Of a DNA stretch of 64,000 nucleotides, positions 26,693-35,430 are shown piece by piece. The stretch comes from CAYQXJ01 sp964421565. Its GTDB lineage: Bacteria; Planctomycetota; Brocadiia; SM23-32. The position numbers and the translations under genes were made by a program. The notes beneath the pieces are model-generated. The model worked only from the letters and a program-made list of their open reading frames with translations, had not been told where the DNA came from and did no database searches. The DNA is taken from NCBI GenBank assembly GCA_964421565.1, contig CAYQXJ010000017.1:12226-76225 (forward strand), in the 5' to 3' direction. Within the stretch, counting starts at the first letter, position 1. Each line of letters opens with the position of its first letter.

Positions 26693-28900
26693 TTAGCGGC
26701 CCTGCCGCTCCTGAACGGAATAGGCGAGCACGTAATCGGAGTCCATATCCTCTCGGTCGGCAACACGCAGGGCGAACGTCATGCGGTCGCATTCCGCCCG
26801 GGGCAGTTCGGTGCGCACTGTAGGGCCGCGCAGGTTGCCCTGCGGCGGAGCTTCGGGGAAGTCCCACCGGCCGAGGACGTGCTCGCACTCACCCAGCCGC
26901 AGCACGGCACACAGGCTGCCTGCCGGCACGGCCAGCGGGGAGTCGTTCAGCAGCCAGAGCTCCGCCTCGAACACGTCACCTGCGCACCAGTCGTAGCGTG
27001 GGACGCGTGCGGAGGCAAGCGCCGGGCGACAGGCAAGTCGCACCTTCTGGAGCGCCGGTTTCGGCCGAACGGGCCAGTTGACCAGGCTGTTGCCGGCGGC
27101 GGTGGGCCAGGGCTCATTGAAGCACCAGTTCAGCGCCATCCCGCAGCGCGGCTTCTGTCGGCGCGCCTCCTCGTACATCGCCCGAAAGCCCTCAGCCTGC
27201 ATCAACTGCCCCGCCGCCGCCAGCTCTTCGATGCTCCCGAACGGTCCGTAGTAGTCGGCGATCGTGCTCGGCATCAGCCAGGATTCGTGTCCGACCCAGG
27301 CATCGTAGGCATGGTGCGCCACCCATGCTTCGGTTTCCCGCTGGGGAAAGAGCTCGTCCTCGGGTATGATTTCGCGGAGCACTTCGACCGATGACGGTCC
27401 GCAGCATCCGAACTCCGCGTAGGCCGTGCGTCCCTGGCCCTGGAACATCTGGAGGGCATCCCGGCCGTCCCAATGCCGAACCAGGTAGCCGCCATGCGCG
27501 GCGCCCATCACAGGCGTGGTCGGCAGGTAGGGGCGCCGGGGGTCCATGTCATAGCAGTTGCGGTTCAGCAGGCGCAGGCAGAGCGATTGATCGGTGAGTT
27601 TGTTCCACGCGTTGAACAGCTCATTGCCCCCGCACCAGAGAACGACACAGGGATGGCGGCGCAGTCGCCGGATAATGGAGCGCGACTCGCGGTCGAGCAG
27701 GGCGAGGAACTCGGGCGTCGACTCGTGCCCCAGGCAAACGGGGAAATCCTGCCAGACCATCAGGCCCATCTCGTCGCACAGCTCGAAGAACGCCTCTTTG
27801 TTCACCGCCGCGCCGCCCCAGCAGCGAAGCATATTCATGTTCGCACCGACGGCCAGCTCCAACAGTTCACGGTAGCGTGCGCAGTCCAGCCGACCCGGAA
27901 AGATGTCCGGCCCCACCCAGTTGCTGCCTTTGCAGAAGACGTGGCGACCGTTGACCTCGAGGGTCATTGGCGGGTCCTCACGTCCCTTGGGGAAGGGGTC
28001 GGTGTTCCGCCAACCACCCTCGTAGACGACCAGCCGCACGGTGCGGAATCCGACGCGTTGGGTGAGTTCTTGGACGACGGCTCCTCGCGCGTCCGTCAGC
28101 TCGACAGTGGAGGTGTAGAGGTGGGTGTCCCCCTGTCCTCGGGGCCACCACAGCTTCGGGTCCCGAACGACGTTGGCCAGCTCAAGGGACGCCGCGTCCG
28201 CGGGCACCTCCGCCTGAACGCATACTTCGCCGGAGGGCTCGCTCAGGCGCCACCGCAGGCTTCCCTCGCCCGGCTCAGAGAGTTCGACCTCGAGGCGAAC
28301 CTCCGCCGCCGTAAGGTCCCTGCTCAGCTCGTAGCACACTTCAGCGCGTCGCACGTGGCAGGCCGGTCGCAGCTCGATGTAGGCGTCATCGCAGATGCCG
28401 AGGGGCACCAACCGGGGATGGAAGTCCCACCCGTAGCTGACCGGGGGCTTCAGAGACTGGCGGGCCTGCTGGCGCGTGCGGCCTTCGGTGTCCGGATACG
28501 CCTTCGGCGCCGGGAGGATGACGACCTGGATCGTATCCCCCCTTTTGGCACGGCCCGTCAAATCGATCTCCACCGGCGTGTACATGCCTTCCTGCTCGTG
28601 CAGTACCTCGCCGTTGAGCCACACCTGGAACGCGTAGTCCACGCCCCTGCAGACGAAGAACAGGCGTTCCCCCTGTTTGCGCGCAGCCACGTCCAGTTCC
28701 GCGCGGTAGGACCAGCACACGTCCTCCATCCAGTCGAAACGGCGGTAGTTCGTACCGCGCCAGTAGGGCTCCCAGCCGTTCGCGCGGGCCCAGTCGAGTT
28801 GTACGGCGCCCGGCACTTGGGCGGGCACCCAACGCTGCGGTTCCTCGCCCGGCTGCTCCATCCATCCGACCATCCAGTCCAGCATGTGTTCAGCTATCAA
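26693..28900 (-). CDS. GH2-family beta-mannosidase-like glycoside hydrolase
   Basis: 735 residues. TTG 28900 is supported by GAGGAAG six bases upstream; ATG 28885 is an alternative. Order: sugar-binding jelly-roll (YRAELDV, FVCRGVDYAFQVWLNGEVL), Ig-like domain, then a TIM barrel with NMNMLRCWGG, the acid/base glutamate in VVLWCGGNELFNAWN and a nucleophile glutamate in AYAEFG. This pattern fits beta-mannosidases (EC 3.2.1.25) of GH2. No signal peptide, so it acts on imported oligosaccharides. The DUF3604-type gene follows; a divergent oxidoreductase gene starts 157 bases away. Confidence 0.85.
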   Translation of the reverse strand: MIAEHMLDWMVGWMEQPGEEPQRWVPAQVPGAVQLDWARANGWEPYWRGTNYRRFDWMEDVCWSYRAELDVAARKQGERLFFVCRGVDYAFQVWLNGEVLHEQEGMYTPVEIDLTGRAKRGDTIQVVILPAPKAYPDTEGRTRQQARQSLKPPVSYGWDFHPRLVPLGICDDAYIELRPACHVRRAEVCYELSRDLTAAEVRLEVELSEPGEGSLRWRLSEPSGEVCVQAEVPADAASLELANVVRDPKLWWPRGQGDTHLYTSTVELTDARGAVVQELTQRVGFRTVRLVVYEGGWRNTDPFPKGREDPPMTLEVNGRHVFCKGSNWVGPDIFPGRLDCARYRELLELAVGANMNMLRCWGGAAVNKEAFFELCDEMGLMVWQDFPVCLGHESTPEFLALLDRESRSIIRRLRRHPCVVLWCGGNELFNAWNKLTDQSLCLRLLNRNCYDMDPRRPYLPTTPVMGAAHGGYLVRHWDGRDALQMFQGQGRTAYAEFGCCGPSSVEVLREIIPEDELFPQRETEAWVAHHAYDAWVGHESWLMPSTIADYYGPFGSIEELAAAGQLMQAEGFRAMYEEARRQKPRCGMALNWCFNEPWPTAAGNSLVNWPVRPKPALQKVRLACRPALASARVPRYDWCAGDVFEAELWLLNDSPLAVPAGSLCAVLRLGECEHVLGRWDFPEAPPQGNLRGPTVRTELPRAECDRMTFALRVADREDMDSDYVLAYSVQERQGR

Positions 28901-28950
28901 GGCTCTTCCTCGTTGATAGGGGCGCCCTTGCGCGGCGATAGGCGCAGCGG

Positions 28951-28979
28951 ACGTTAGCCTATGAACGAAGGAGGGTCAA
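28951..28979 (-). promoter_or_regulatory. promoter of the GH2 gene
   Basis: Minus strand TTGACC (28974-28979), 17 bases, TAACGT (28951-28956). Transcription would start about 45 bases before the TTG start. Confidence 0.45.
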
Positions 28980-28998
28980 GGCGCCAGCCCCGCCGTCC

Positions 28999-29027
28999 TT
29001 GCCATCTTCGGCTCGCGTGATTACACT
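28999..29027 (+). promoter_or_regulatory. promoter of the oxidoreductase-cupin pair
   Basis: TTGCCA (28999-29004), 17 bases, TACACT (29022-29027), 29 bases before ATG 29057. It is back to back with the GH2 promoter, so one operator could control both. Confidence 0.55.
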
Positions 29028-29056
29028 CCAGCCGTCACCACAGAGAGGACCAGCCC

Positions 29057-30034
29057 ATGAGCAGCGTCAACGTGGCCTTCATCGGCGCCGGCCAGTTCGC
29101 CAAGGTATTCCATTACTCGACCCTCAGCATCATGGAAGACGTACGCATCGTTGCCATCGCTGATTTGAAGGAGGGCCTGCTCCAGGAAACCGCCGACCGC
29201 TACGGCGTGCCCGGCCGCTACACCGATTACCACGAGATGCTCGCGCGGGAGGATGCCGATATTGTCTACATAATCATGCCGCCCATGGGGTTGAGACCGA
29301 TCGTGCTCGACGTCATCGCCGCCGGCAAGCACGTCTTTACCGAGAAACCGTGCGGCATGAACAGTGCTGAGACCGCCGAGATGGCAAGCGCGGCCGGGGC
29401 CGCCGGGGTGAAAAGCTGCGTGGGATGCAACCGCCGCTACAGCCCCGTGGTGCGCAAGGCGAGGGAGGCCGTGCTTGAACGCGGCCCGATCAGCGAGGTG
29501 CTGGCCGAATTCCATAAGCGGATGGACGGCGAGATGTTCGGTATGAGTGTGTTGCACGCGGACGGCCTCCACGTCGTGGATCCCATGCGCGACATGCTCG
29601 GCGAGATGCAGAGCTTGCACTCGCATGCCGACCACTGGTACACACAGGAGGGCTGGGACCACAGCTATAACGCGTTCCACGCTCTGATGCGGTTCGAATC
29701 CGGAGCCACCGGAATCTTCACAGCCAACCGACAGTGCGGGGCGCGATACGAACGGTTCGAGGTGCACGGGCGGGGCATCAGCGCCTACGTGCGCGCGCCG
29801 GACTTCCTGGAGATCTTCCGCGACGGGCAGGGCACCCCTGAGATGGTTACGGGTGAGGCCCTGGCCGGGACGGACGACGCCCTGCACACCTACGGCTACT
29901 ACGGCGAGAACCGCCATTTCATCGATTGCATCAAGAACGACGAGGTGCCACTGACGAACTTCGCCGACAACGCGCGGACGATGCGCCTGTGCGACGCAAT
30001 CGCCGCAGGCGAGCACGTAGAGCGCCTCGCATGA
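29057..30034 (+). CDS. Gfo/Idh/MocA-family sugar oxidoreductase
   Basis: 325 residues, ATG 29057 after AGAGGACC. Rossmann domain with VAFIGAGQFAKVFHYSTL and the family signature FTEKPCGMNSAETAEM (EKP lysine); C-terminal beta-sheet domain with a histidine pair near HADGLHVVDP. It would oxidise or reduce a sugar or cyclitol with NAD(P). Its stop overlaps the next frame, so it is translated with the cupin gene. Confidence 0.88.
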   Translation: MSSVNVAFIGAGQFAKVFHYSTLSIMEDVRIVAIADLKEGLLQETADRYGVPGRYTDYHEMLAREDADIVYIIMPPMGLRPIVLDVIAAGKHVFTEKPCGMNSAETAEMASAAGAAGVKSCVGCNRRYSPVVRKAREAVLERGPISEVLAEFHKRMDGEMFGMSVLHADGLHVVDPMRDMLGEMQSLHSHADHWYTQEGWDHSYNAFHALMRFESGATGIFTANRQCGARYERFEVHGRGISAYVRAPDFLEIFRDGQGTPEMVTGEALAGTDDALHTYGYYGENRHFIDCIKNDEVPLTNFADNARTMRLCDAIAAGEHVERLA

Positions 30035-30048
30035 CGGGGGAGGACAGA

Positions 30049-30405
30049 ATGGCAGCGGCAGATTACTGCGTGGCGGACTTCGGAGAAATGGACGGGGTGC
30101 CTTGCCCATGTGGCTTGAGCCGGCGTGCCTTCACCGACATCGAGGGCGGGGCTTGCTCGCTGCACCGTGTGACCATCAGCGAAGACGCACAAACGCACTA
30201 TCATAGGCGGCTTACGGAAGTCTACTACTTCCTGGAGGGCGCAGGCCACATGGAGCTTGACGGCGAGATGGTGCCCGTCCGCCCTGGCATGGCCGTCTAC
30301 ATACCGCCAGGCGTGCGCCACCGGGCCGTCGTGGGGGACGAATGGATGGTGGTCCTGAACTTCGTCACGCCGCCCTTCGATCCCCACGACGAGTGGGGCA
30401 CGTGA
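30049..30405 (+). CDS. single-domain cupin protein
   Basis: 118 residues; ATG 30049 has GGGGGAGGA immediately upstream, although ATG 30031 overlaps the previous stop (ATGA). The cupin core is clear: HYHRRLTEVYYFLEGAGHM with the metal-binding His-x-His...Glu, then PGMAVYIPPGVRHRAV with the third histidine. Such small cupins are often sugar isomerases/epimerases or metal-sensing proteins; the substrate is unknown. It is cotranscribed with the upstream oxidoreductase. Confidence 0.8.
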   Translation: MAAADYCVADFGEMDGVPCPCGLSRRAFTDIEGGACSLHRVTISEDAQTHYHRRLTEVYYFLEGAGHMELDGEMVPVRPGMAVYIPPGVRHRAVVGDEWMVVLNFVTPPFDPHDEWGT

Positions 30406-30450
30406 CGGGACGCCCTCGTCGGCAGCAGGCCGTTGCGCGCCTGTGGGTCC

Positions 30451-31605
30451 CTACGGGGTTACGTCCGGCATTGGTGAGAGCTTGACTCCCTGCGGCGCGC
30501 GGGCACGGGTGAGCAGTGCTTCCATCAGGCCGCGATTGCTGGCGGGCTTCGTCGTGCACGCGACGATCTTCTCGTGTTCGAGCCGATTCACACGCTCGTT
30601 CATCGCCTTCAAGGCGTCCATGCAGTTAATGAGAGCCCGGTCGACGGGCATGCGCTCGGGGTTGATGTCGATGCCGAAGTAGCCGCGGTAGCCGTGCATC
30701 TTCAGGACGTAGAGCGCTGCTTCGGCCTGCTCCGGGCTGATGACGCCGACATTCATGTCCTGATCATAGTTGCCGAGCGGCTGGCTGTTCCAATGCGTAT
30801 GGAACAGGCGCCCGTACTCCATTACCAGACTGAAGGCATAGGCCAGGTCCTCGTAACCCATCAGTACGTGGCCGACCTCGGGGTTCATGCCGACCATGGC
30901 ATGGCCCCCCTCCAGGACCTTACGGTTCTGCGGGTTCTTCAGCAGGGCCTCCACCTTGGCGCCGAGCAGAAGCCCCTCCGGGGTGGTGCCATACAGAATG
31001 TGGCCACGTGGCTCGTAGGGCTTTGGTTCCTCGGCGACCCGCACGCCGGGCACAGCGTCCATGGCTTCCGCGAGTCCCTTGGCGAAACGGTCGCGGGCGG
31101 CGATGAAATCGATCCCGAAGGGGTTCTCGTACCCGTCGATGCCCGGCCAGACGATGGCGAAGTCGGTGTCGATCTGCTTGTTCAGCTCGAGCGCCGTCTT
31201 CGTCCGCTCGATGGCCTTGCGGCGCACGCCGTCGTCCGGGTTGCTCAGTGCCCCCCACTCGAAGGTGTCTTCGAAGAACAGGTTCGGTATGACGGTGATC
31301 AGCCGGATGCCCGTCTGCTCGCCGAACTCCACGTAGCGGTCGATGTTCTCCTCGTTGACCTCGTTGGGGTAATGTGCTTCCAGGCCGCGCAGGCCGTGTT
31401 CGGCGAGTGGTTCGGCGATCTCGAAGATGCGTTCGAGCCATTCGCCCTCCGATGGCGCCTCGGCGTATCGGTCGTGAAAGCGTCCGCCACCAGGGAAGAA
31501 GAACCACACTCCGGCGCTGAACTTCAGCTCCAGTTCGAAGGAGTTCAGGTGTTCGATCAACTCATCCGGCGTCCTGCGCTGCGCCTGCTGACGAGTGTCG
31601 TGCAT
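30451..31605 (-). CDS. xylose-isomerase-family TIM-barrel sugar isomerase
   Basis: 384 residues from ATG 31605, which has GGGAGGT upstream; the longer frame is non-coding. TIM barrel with the xylose-isomerase metal site: EEPKPYEPRGH (Glu193), GMNPEVGH (Glu243, His246) and HTHWNSQPLGNYDQDMNVG (Asp281/Asp283), which align with XylA EPKPNEPRG, NPEVGH and YDQD. Spacing differs from classic XylA, so the substrate (xylose, rhamnose or another aldose) is open. It is converged on by the cupin gene, and DUF6785 copy 3 lies upstream on the same strand. Confidence 0.82.
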   Translation of the reverse strand: MHDTRQQAQRRTPDELIEHLNSFELELKFSAGVWFFFPGGGRFHDRYAEAPSEGEWLERIFEIAEPLAEHGLRGLEAHYPNEVNEENIDRYVEFGEQTGIRLITVIPNLFFEDTFEWGALSNPDDGVRRKAIERTKTALELNKQIDTDFAIVWPGIDGYENPFGIDFIAARDRFAKGLAEAMDAVPGVRVAEEPKPYEPRGHILYGTTPEGLLLGAKVEALLKNPQNRKVLEGGHAMVGMNPEVGHVLMGYEDLAYAFSLVMEYGRLFHTHWNSQPLGNYDQDMNVGVISPEQAEAALYVLKMHGYRGYFGIDINPERMPVDRALINCMDALKAMNERVNRLEHEKIVACTTKPASNRGLMEALLTRARAPQGVKLSPMPDVTP

Positions 31606-31905
31606 GGCTACCTCCCGTGTCGTTGTGAGTTCAGAGCTCAGGTTTCCTCCCGCATTTCGTCGGCGCAGTCGGCGCCTTCGCCAGCAGCGGCGACGACACT
31701 TAATGGTAGTCGAGGCGATGCCCAGAGCAAGCGAATTCCGCCCAAACGAATCCGCCAAGGTAGACGGCCGGCCTGTCGCAGCCGTCGGACAGGGGGCCGC
31801 CGAGGCACGTGACGCAGACGTTGACATGGTGTGCGCATGAGCAGAATCGGTCCGCCAGGCGTTCACATAGCGATGCTCGCCCCAAGTCGCCGCCCGGCCC
31901 GTCGG
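31606..31905. other. 300-base spacer between DUF6785 copy 3 and the isomerase
   Basis: No family motif was found. A minus-strand frame (31700-31885) with several cysteines ends in GHRLDYH; it is too short and unsupported to call a gene, but could be the tail of a lost protein. No strong promoter is obvious. Confidence 0.35.
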
Positions 31906-33831
31906 TCAGATGCCTGTCACGGTGCCCCTGGTCAGCAAGGAGAGAACACCGCTGAAGCCGCTAAGGGTGTAATGCGTGAGTATGAGCGCGATGAAGAAAT
32001 CGCGGGCCTGCCGCAGCACCTGTCCGCCCGCCAGCTTCATGACGCCGACCTTGCACGTCCAGCCGATGAGGAAGGGCAACCAGAGCCGCTGCGCATGGAA
32101 GCCCATGCACGCCAGAAACCCGATAGGATGGATTGGCCACCAGTAGAATCGTGCGCGCAAGGCCATTACAACGGACATGACCACGGCGCCCAGAACGGTG
32201 GCGGACGGCACCACGCTTACGGATTGTCGCGGCTGGACAATCATGTTGTGTGCCTGCCAGAAGCTGCCGGCGGGGATGACCGTCTGGAGCGTGTCATGGA
32301 AGTTCGCCGCCCCCATGCCGTATGCTTGGCGCAGAAGTTGGTGCGTCATCGCCACCAGCGCAACCAGCACCGCCGCGGCCAACGCTGGGAAGAGCCAACG
32401 TATGCGCCGCCTGCGGAACACAGAGGCGATGCGGAAGACGTTCATCGTCTGCGGCGCCAGCATGGTTGTGCGAATGCTGAGAAAGATGGAGCCTTGCATC
32501 GACGCAATGACGGCCCCGGCCGGGCTGAACGCCGTGCCGCCGCTTAGGCTGTGAATGACGCGGGAGAGGCCCCATGACTTGGTGGCAACGTAGAGGCCGC
32601 CCTGCGCCACGATGCGCGCGTACACCAGGAATGCCATGAAGATGAGCGCAAGCATCGCCACGGCGGTCAGCGGGCGCATGCCGTGCCAGATGTACCAGGC
32701 CATGCACAGAGCCATGCACACCCAGAAACCCCAGAAAGCGGTTGAGTAGCCTATCGGTTCGGCGCTGTCGTCGGCCTGGCCGCGCCCGAATGCCCTGGTG
32801 ACCACCGCCCACAAGTGCCTGCGGGCCGCCACCGCCATCCCGACGGTGAAGGCCGCGTAGGCGCCGAACTGCTGCCAGCGCAGAAACTCTCCGTTCGGCC
32901 TCGCCAGCTCCGCGATGGCGAACTTCCGCCCCATTAGGACCTCGACCCGCGCGAAGAAAAAGAACAGCCAGACGCTCAGACTCACGTCAGCGGGTACGAG
33001 AAAGGCGAAGCCGATGGCCGGCAGGTCGAGGCCCAGGTTGACGAGGCCGATCCCTTCCAGTGGCGTGCCCTGCAGGGCATCGGCGAAGGGAATCGTCACC
33101 GGGATGGCCGTTCCACCCCAGAACTTGGGCAGGCCCAGCAGAAGCCTCCACGAGGTGGTGAAGATGAGCCCGAGCAGGAAGCCCTTGCTGTGGAAGATCG
33201 ACGGGAGCCAGCCTTCGCCCGCGCCCCGGGTGAACTCCAGCGGCACCCGGGCCAGCGGGAACATCAGGCGTTCAACCTCCACCCACTGCCTGCGCAGCAT
33301 GCCGCAGACGAAGAAGACGGCGAAGTACATGGGGATCAGGAACGTTGCCCAGTGCGCCAGGGGCTTTGCCCAGTAGGCCCACGGAATGCGGCCGGATTCG
33401 CCGGCGCCCTCGAAGTACTGCTTCGCCGCCGTGGACAGGGGGTCGCGGCTGAGCACGAGCCCCTCCGGCGCGACCGCCAGCGCCCCGCCCTCCTGCTCCC
33501 AGGGTATCTCGGTCCGCCGGGCAAGGTACGGCGGACCGGCCAGCATCTGGCCGAAGTAGCGCCCGATCCCCTCGCATGGCACGGCCGCCGCTACAAACAT
33601 CATGCTGAAGATCAGCAGCAGTTCCGCCCGCCGGAACGCCCTCAACCCCGGCAGTATCTTCAGAAGCACATTCCCACCGAGCGTCAGCACGACGAGCACG
33701 AAGACCGGTCCGGAGGGAAACGACGAGTAGCTGAACCACGCGCCGTAGGGGGCGATGAACGACGAGAGCGGCTCCACCCAGCCGAGCAGAGCGGCGAGAA
33801 GCAGCCCGATGATGAATGCGCGCCAGGTCAC
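31906..33831 (-). CDS. DUF6785/DUF6784 polytopic membrane protein, copy 3
   Basis: 641 residues, GTG 33831. Same landmarks as copies 1 and 2: TWRAFIIGL, RRQWVEVERLMFPLARVPLEF, GFAFLVPADVSLSVWLFFFF, YARIVAQGGLY, LRARFYWWPIHPIGFL. The middle of the protein (residues 290-420) and the last 60 residues differ most between copies. It is 300 bases upstream of the isomerase and on the same strand. No ribosome site is seen before the GTG. Membrane transport is inferred; the substrate is unknown. Confidence 0.85.
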   Translation of the reverse strand: MTWRAFIIGLLLAALLGWVEPLSSFIAPYGAWFSYSSFPSGPVFVLVVLTLGGNVLLKILPGLRAFRRAELLLIFSMMFVAAAVPCEGIGRYFGQMLAGPPYLARRTEIPWEQEGGALAVAPEGLVLSRDPLSTAAKQYFEGAGESGRIPWAYWAKPLAHWATFLIPMYFAVFFVCGMLRRQWVEVERLMFPLARVPLEFTRGAGEGWLPSIFHSKGFLLGLIFTTSWRLLLGLPKFWGGTAIPVTIPFADALQGTPLEGIGLVNLGLDLPAIGFAFLVPADVSLSVWLFFFFARVEVLMGRKFAIAELARPNGEFLRWQQFGAYAAFTVGMAVAARRHLWAVVTRAFGRGQADDSAEPIGYSTAFWGFWVCMALCMAWYIWHGMRPLTAVAMLALIFMAFLVYARIVAQGGLYVATKSWGLSRVIHSLSGGTAFSPAGAVIASMQGSIFLSIRTTMLAPQTMNVFRIASVFRRRRIRWLFPALAAAVLVALVAMTHQLLRQAYGMGAANFHDTLQTVIPAGSFWQAHNMIVQPRQSVSVVPSATVLGAVVMSVVMALRARFYWWPIHPIGFLACMGFHAQRLWLPFLIGWTCKVGVMKLAGGQVLRQARDFFIALILTHYTLSGFSGVLSLLTRGTVTGI

Positions 33832-33909
33832 GGGGTTTGCTCACACGAAGCGAGTGGGCGAGTGTAGTGCAGAGGTTCGGCGGCGTCAAAAGGCGACTTC
33901 CTGCTGCGC

Positions 33910-34599
33910 TCAGCCCGCGCGCCGGTAGACGTAGGCGTTCCCGCACTTGCCGACCTGTTCGATCGCACCCATCTTACGCAGGCAGTAGCATGCCTTCTGG
34001 GCCAGCGACCGACGGACTGATGCGCGGCTGGAGAGGTCAGCGGTCGTGAACTGCTCGGGCAGACTCTCCGGCAGCAGGCGCGCCATGTCCCGCGGGTTCT
34101 CGAACAAGTGTCGTTCGAGCACGTCGAGCAGGCGCCGCTCGTGCACGACCCACCCTTTCCGACGCCATGCACGCCCCGATTCGCGCCGGCGGACCTCCTC
34201 CTCCCGGATGAGCAGAACTTCCAGCGAGAAGCGAGGATTGCCGAGCAGGGCAGGCAAGCGGATCAGCTCCTCGAACACGTGCATCAGCGTGCAGTGTTTC
34301 GGCGACTTCCGCCGTTCGGCTGGCCCCCCGCCCTTGCCGGCGAGTTTCACGAGCCACTTGTCCTGCGCGAGGGGTAGCACGAGCCGGACGGTGTGCTCCG
34401 CTGCAAGCGCACGCAGCTTACCGCGGATGGCATGCAGGCCGGCCGTCTGCACCTCGATAAGCAGGTCATCACGGACGATGTCGATCACGTAATCGCCCAC
34501 GGGCTCTTCAACGTCGTCCCCGGGCTCGGCGTACCATGCTTTCAGCGCCGCGTGCAACGGCTTCTCGTTGAGCGTTCCGATGAGCTTCTCCTCAACCAC
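33910..34599 (-). CDS. conserved hypothetical protein, possible nuclease-like core plus winged helix
   Basis: About 229 residues from GTG 34599 (EEKLIGTLNEKPLHAALKAW); the frame is open to TTG 34635 and the true start is uncertain. Residues 30-70 (GDYVIDIVRDDLLIEVQ) follow the beta-strand, Asp, then Glu-x-Gln order of PD-(D/E)XK nuclease-like folds, with Gln where Lys is usual. The C-terminal 80 residues (LLDVLERHLF to YRR) look like a winged-helix domain. Known family role is not recognised. It is solitary, 78 bases before DUF6785 copy 3. Confidence 0.6.
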   Translation of the reverse strand: MVEEKLIGTLNEKPLHAALKAWYAEPGDDVEEPVGDYVIDIVRDDLLIEVQTAGLHAIRGKLRALAAEHTVRLVLPLAQDKWLVKLAGKGGGPAERRKSPKHCTLMHVFEELIRLPALLGNPRFSLEVLLIREEEVRRRESGRAWRRKGWVVHERRLLDVLERHLFENPRDMARLLPESLPEQFTTADLSSRASVRRSLAQKACYCLRKMGAIEQVGKCGNAYVYRRAG

Positions 34600-34796
34600 G
34601 CACCCATGGTGGGCGATCTGCCTGCCCGATATCAAGTCAGAGGTGAAGCAAGAGGCTCATCCAGCAGCTCATTCGCTCGGCTTTCCCTGTCCGGCCAGGT
34701 GCGTTACACTAAGGCTGAGGAGGAGATGGCACGTTCCTGGGAAAAACGTGTGGCCGGGCGAAGGCAGACGGCGTCAGCGACGAAGGGGGATGGACG

Positions 34797-35207
34797 ATGG
34801 TTGAGGACGAGATCAGGAAGGCGCTCGATGCGTTCTACGACGCGCTGAACAAGATGCTCAACGGCGACGTTGACCCCATGTGCGAGCTATGGTCGCACGC
34901 TGACGACGTCACTTATATGGGGCCGCTCGGCGACATGCAGGTCGGCTGGCAGCAGGTCGAGGACTCGTGGCGCCACCAGACCCGAATGCGCATGGGCGGC
35001 GAGGTACTGCCGCAGGAGGTGAGCATCGTGGTCGCTGGCGAGATGGGGTACGCCATCTGCATCGAGCGCGGCGAGGATTTGAGGCCGGACGGAGAGCCCG
35101 TCCTCATCGACCACCGGGCGACAAACGTTTGGCGCCGCGAAGACGGCGAGTGGAAGATGGTGCACCATCACGCGGATATTGCCCACGGCCTGCAGCAGGG
35201 CACCTGA
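34797..35207 (+). CDS. SnoaL/NTF2-like (DUF4440-type) small protein
   Basis: 136 residues, ATG 34797 with AGGGGGA nine bases before. Cone-shaped alpha+beta fold of the NTF2 superfamily: IRKALDAFYDALNKMLNGD, then TYMGPLGDMQVGWQQVEDSW and a final WRREDGEWKMVHHHADI. Members are often ligand-binding or calcium/calmodulin-kinase-association-like domains; function unassigned. A TACACT -10 (34705-34710) lies about 87 bases upstream. Confidence 0.75.
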   Translation: MVEDEIRKALDAFYDALNKMLNGDVDPMCELWSHADDVTYMGPLGDMQVGWQQVEDSWRHQTRMRMGGEVLPQEVSIVVAGEMGYAICIERGEDLRPDGEPVLIDHRATNVWRREDGEWKMVHHHADIAHGLQQGT

Positions 35208-35430
35208 AGCAAGTGGAGAGCGAACGGCCCTCCCCGCCTGCACGGCCGGTGACGTAGATGCCGCCGCGCCACAGCTCTTGTGCGCGGGGCGCGGGGCCTT
35301 CGATGCAGTTCCACCCGGGGAACTGCGCAGCCCCATAGGGCGCGCACGTTTGCCTGCGGCTCGGCGGCATCTGCGACGCCGGCGGTATCTGCGACACCGG
35401 CGGTATCGGGACAGAAGCCTTGCAGAGCGG

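Noticed and set aside
27473..28957. 494-residue plus-strand frame over the GH2 gene
   Set aside because: Antisense to the beta-mannosidase-like gene, no supported start.
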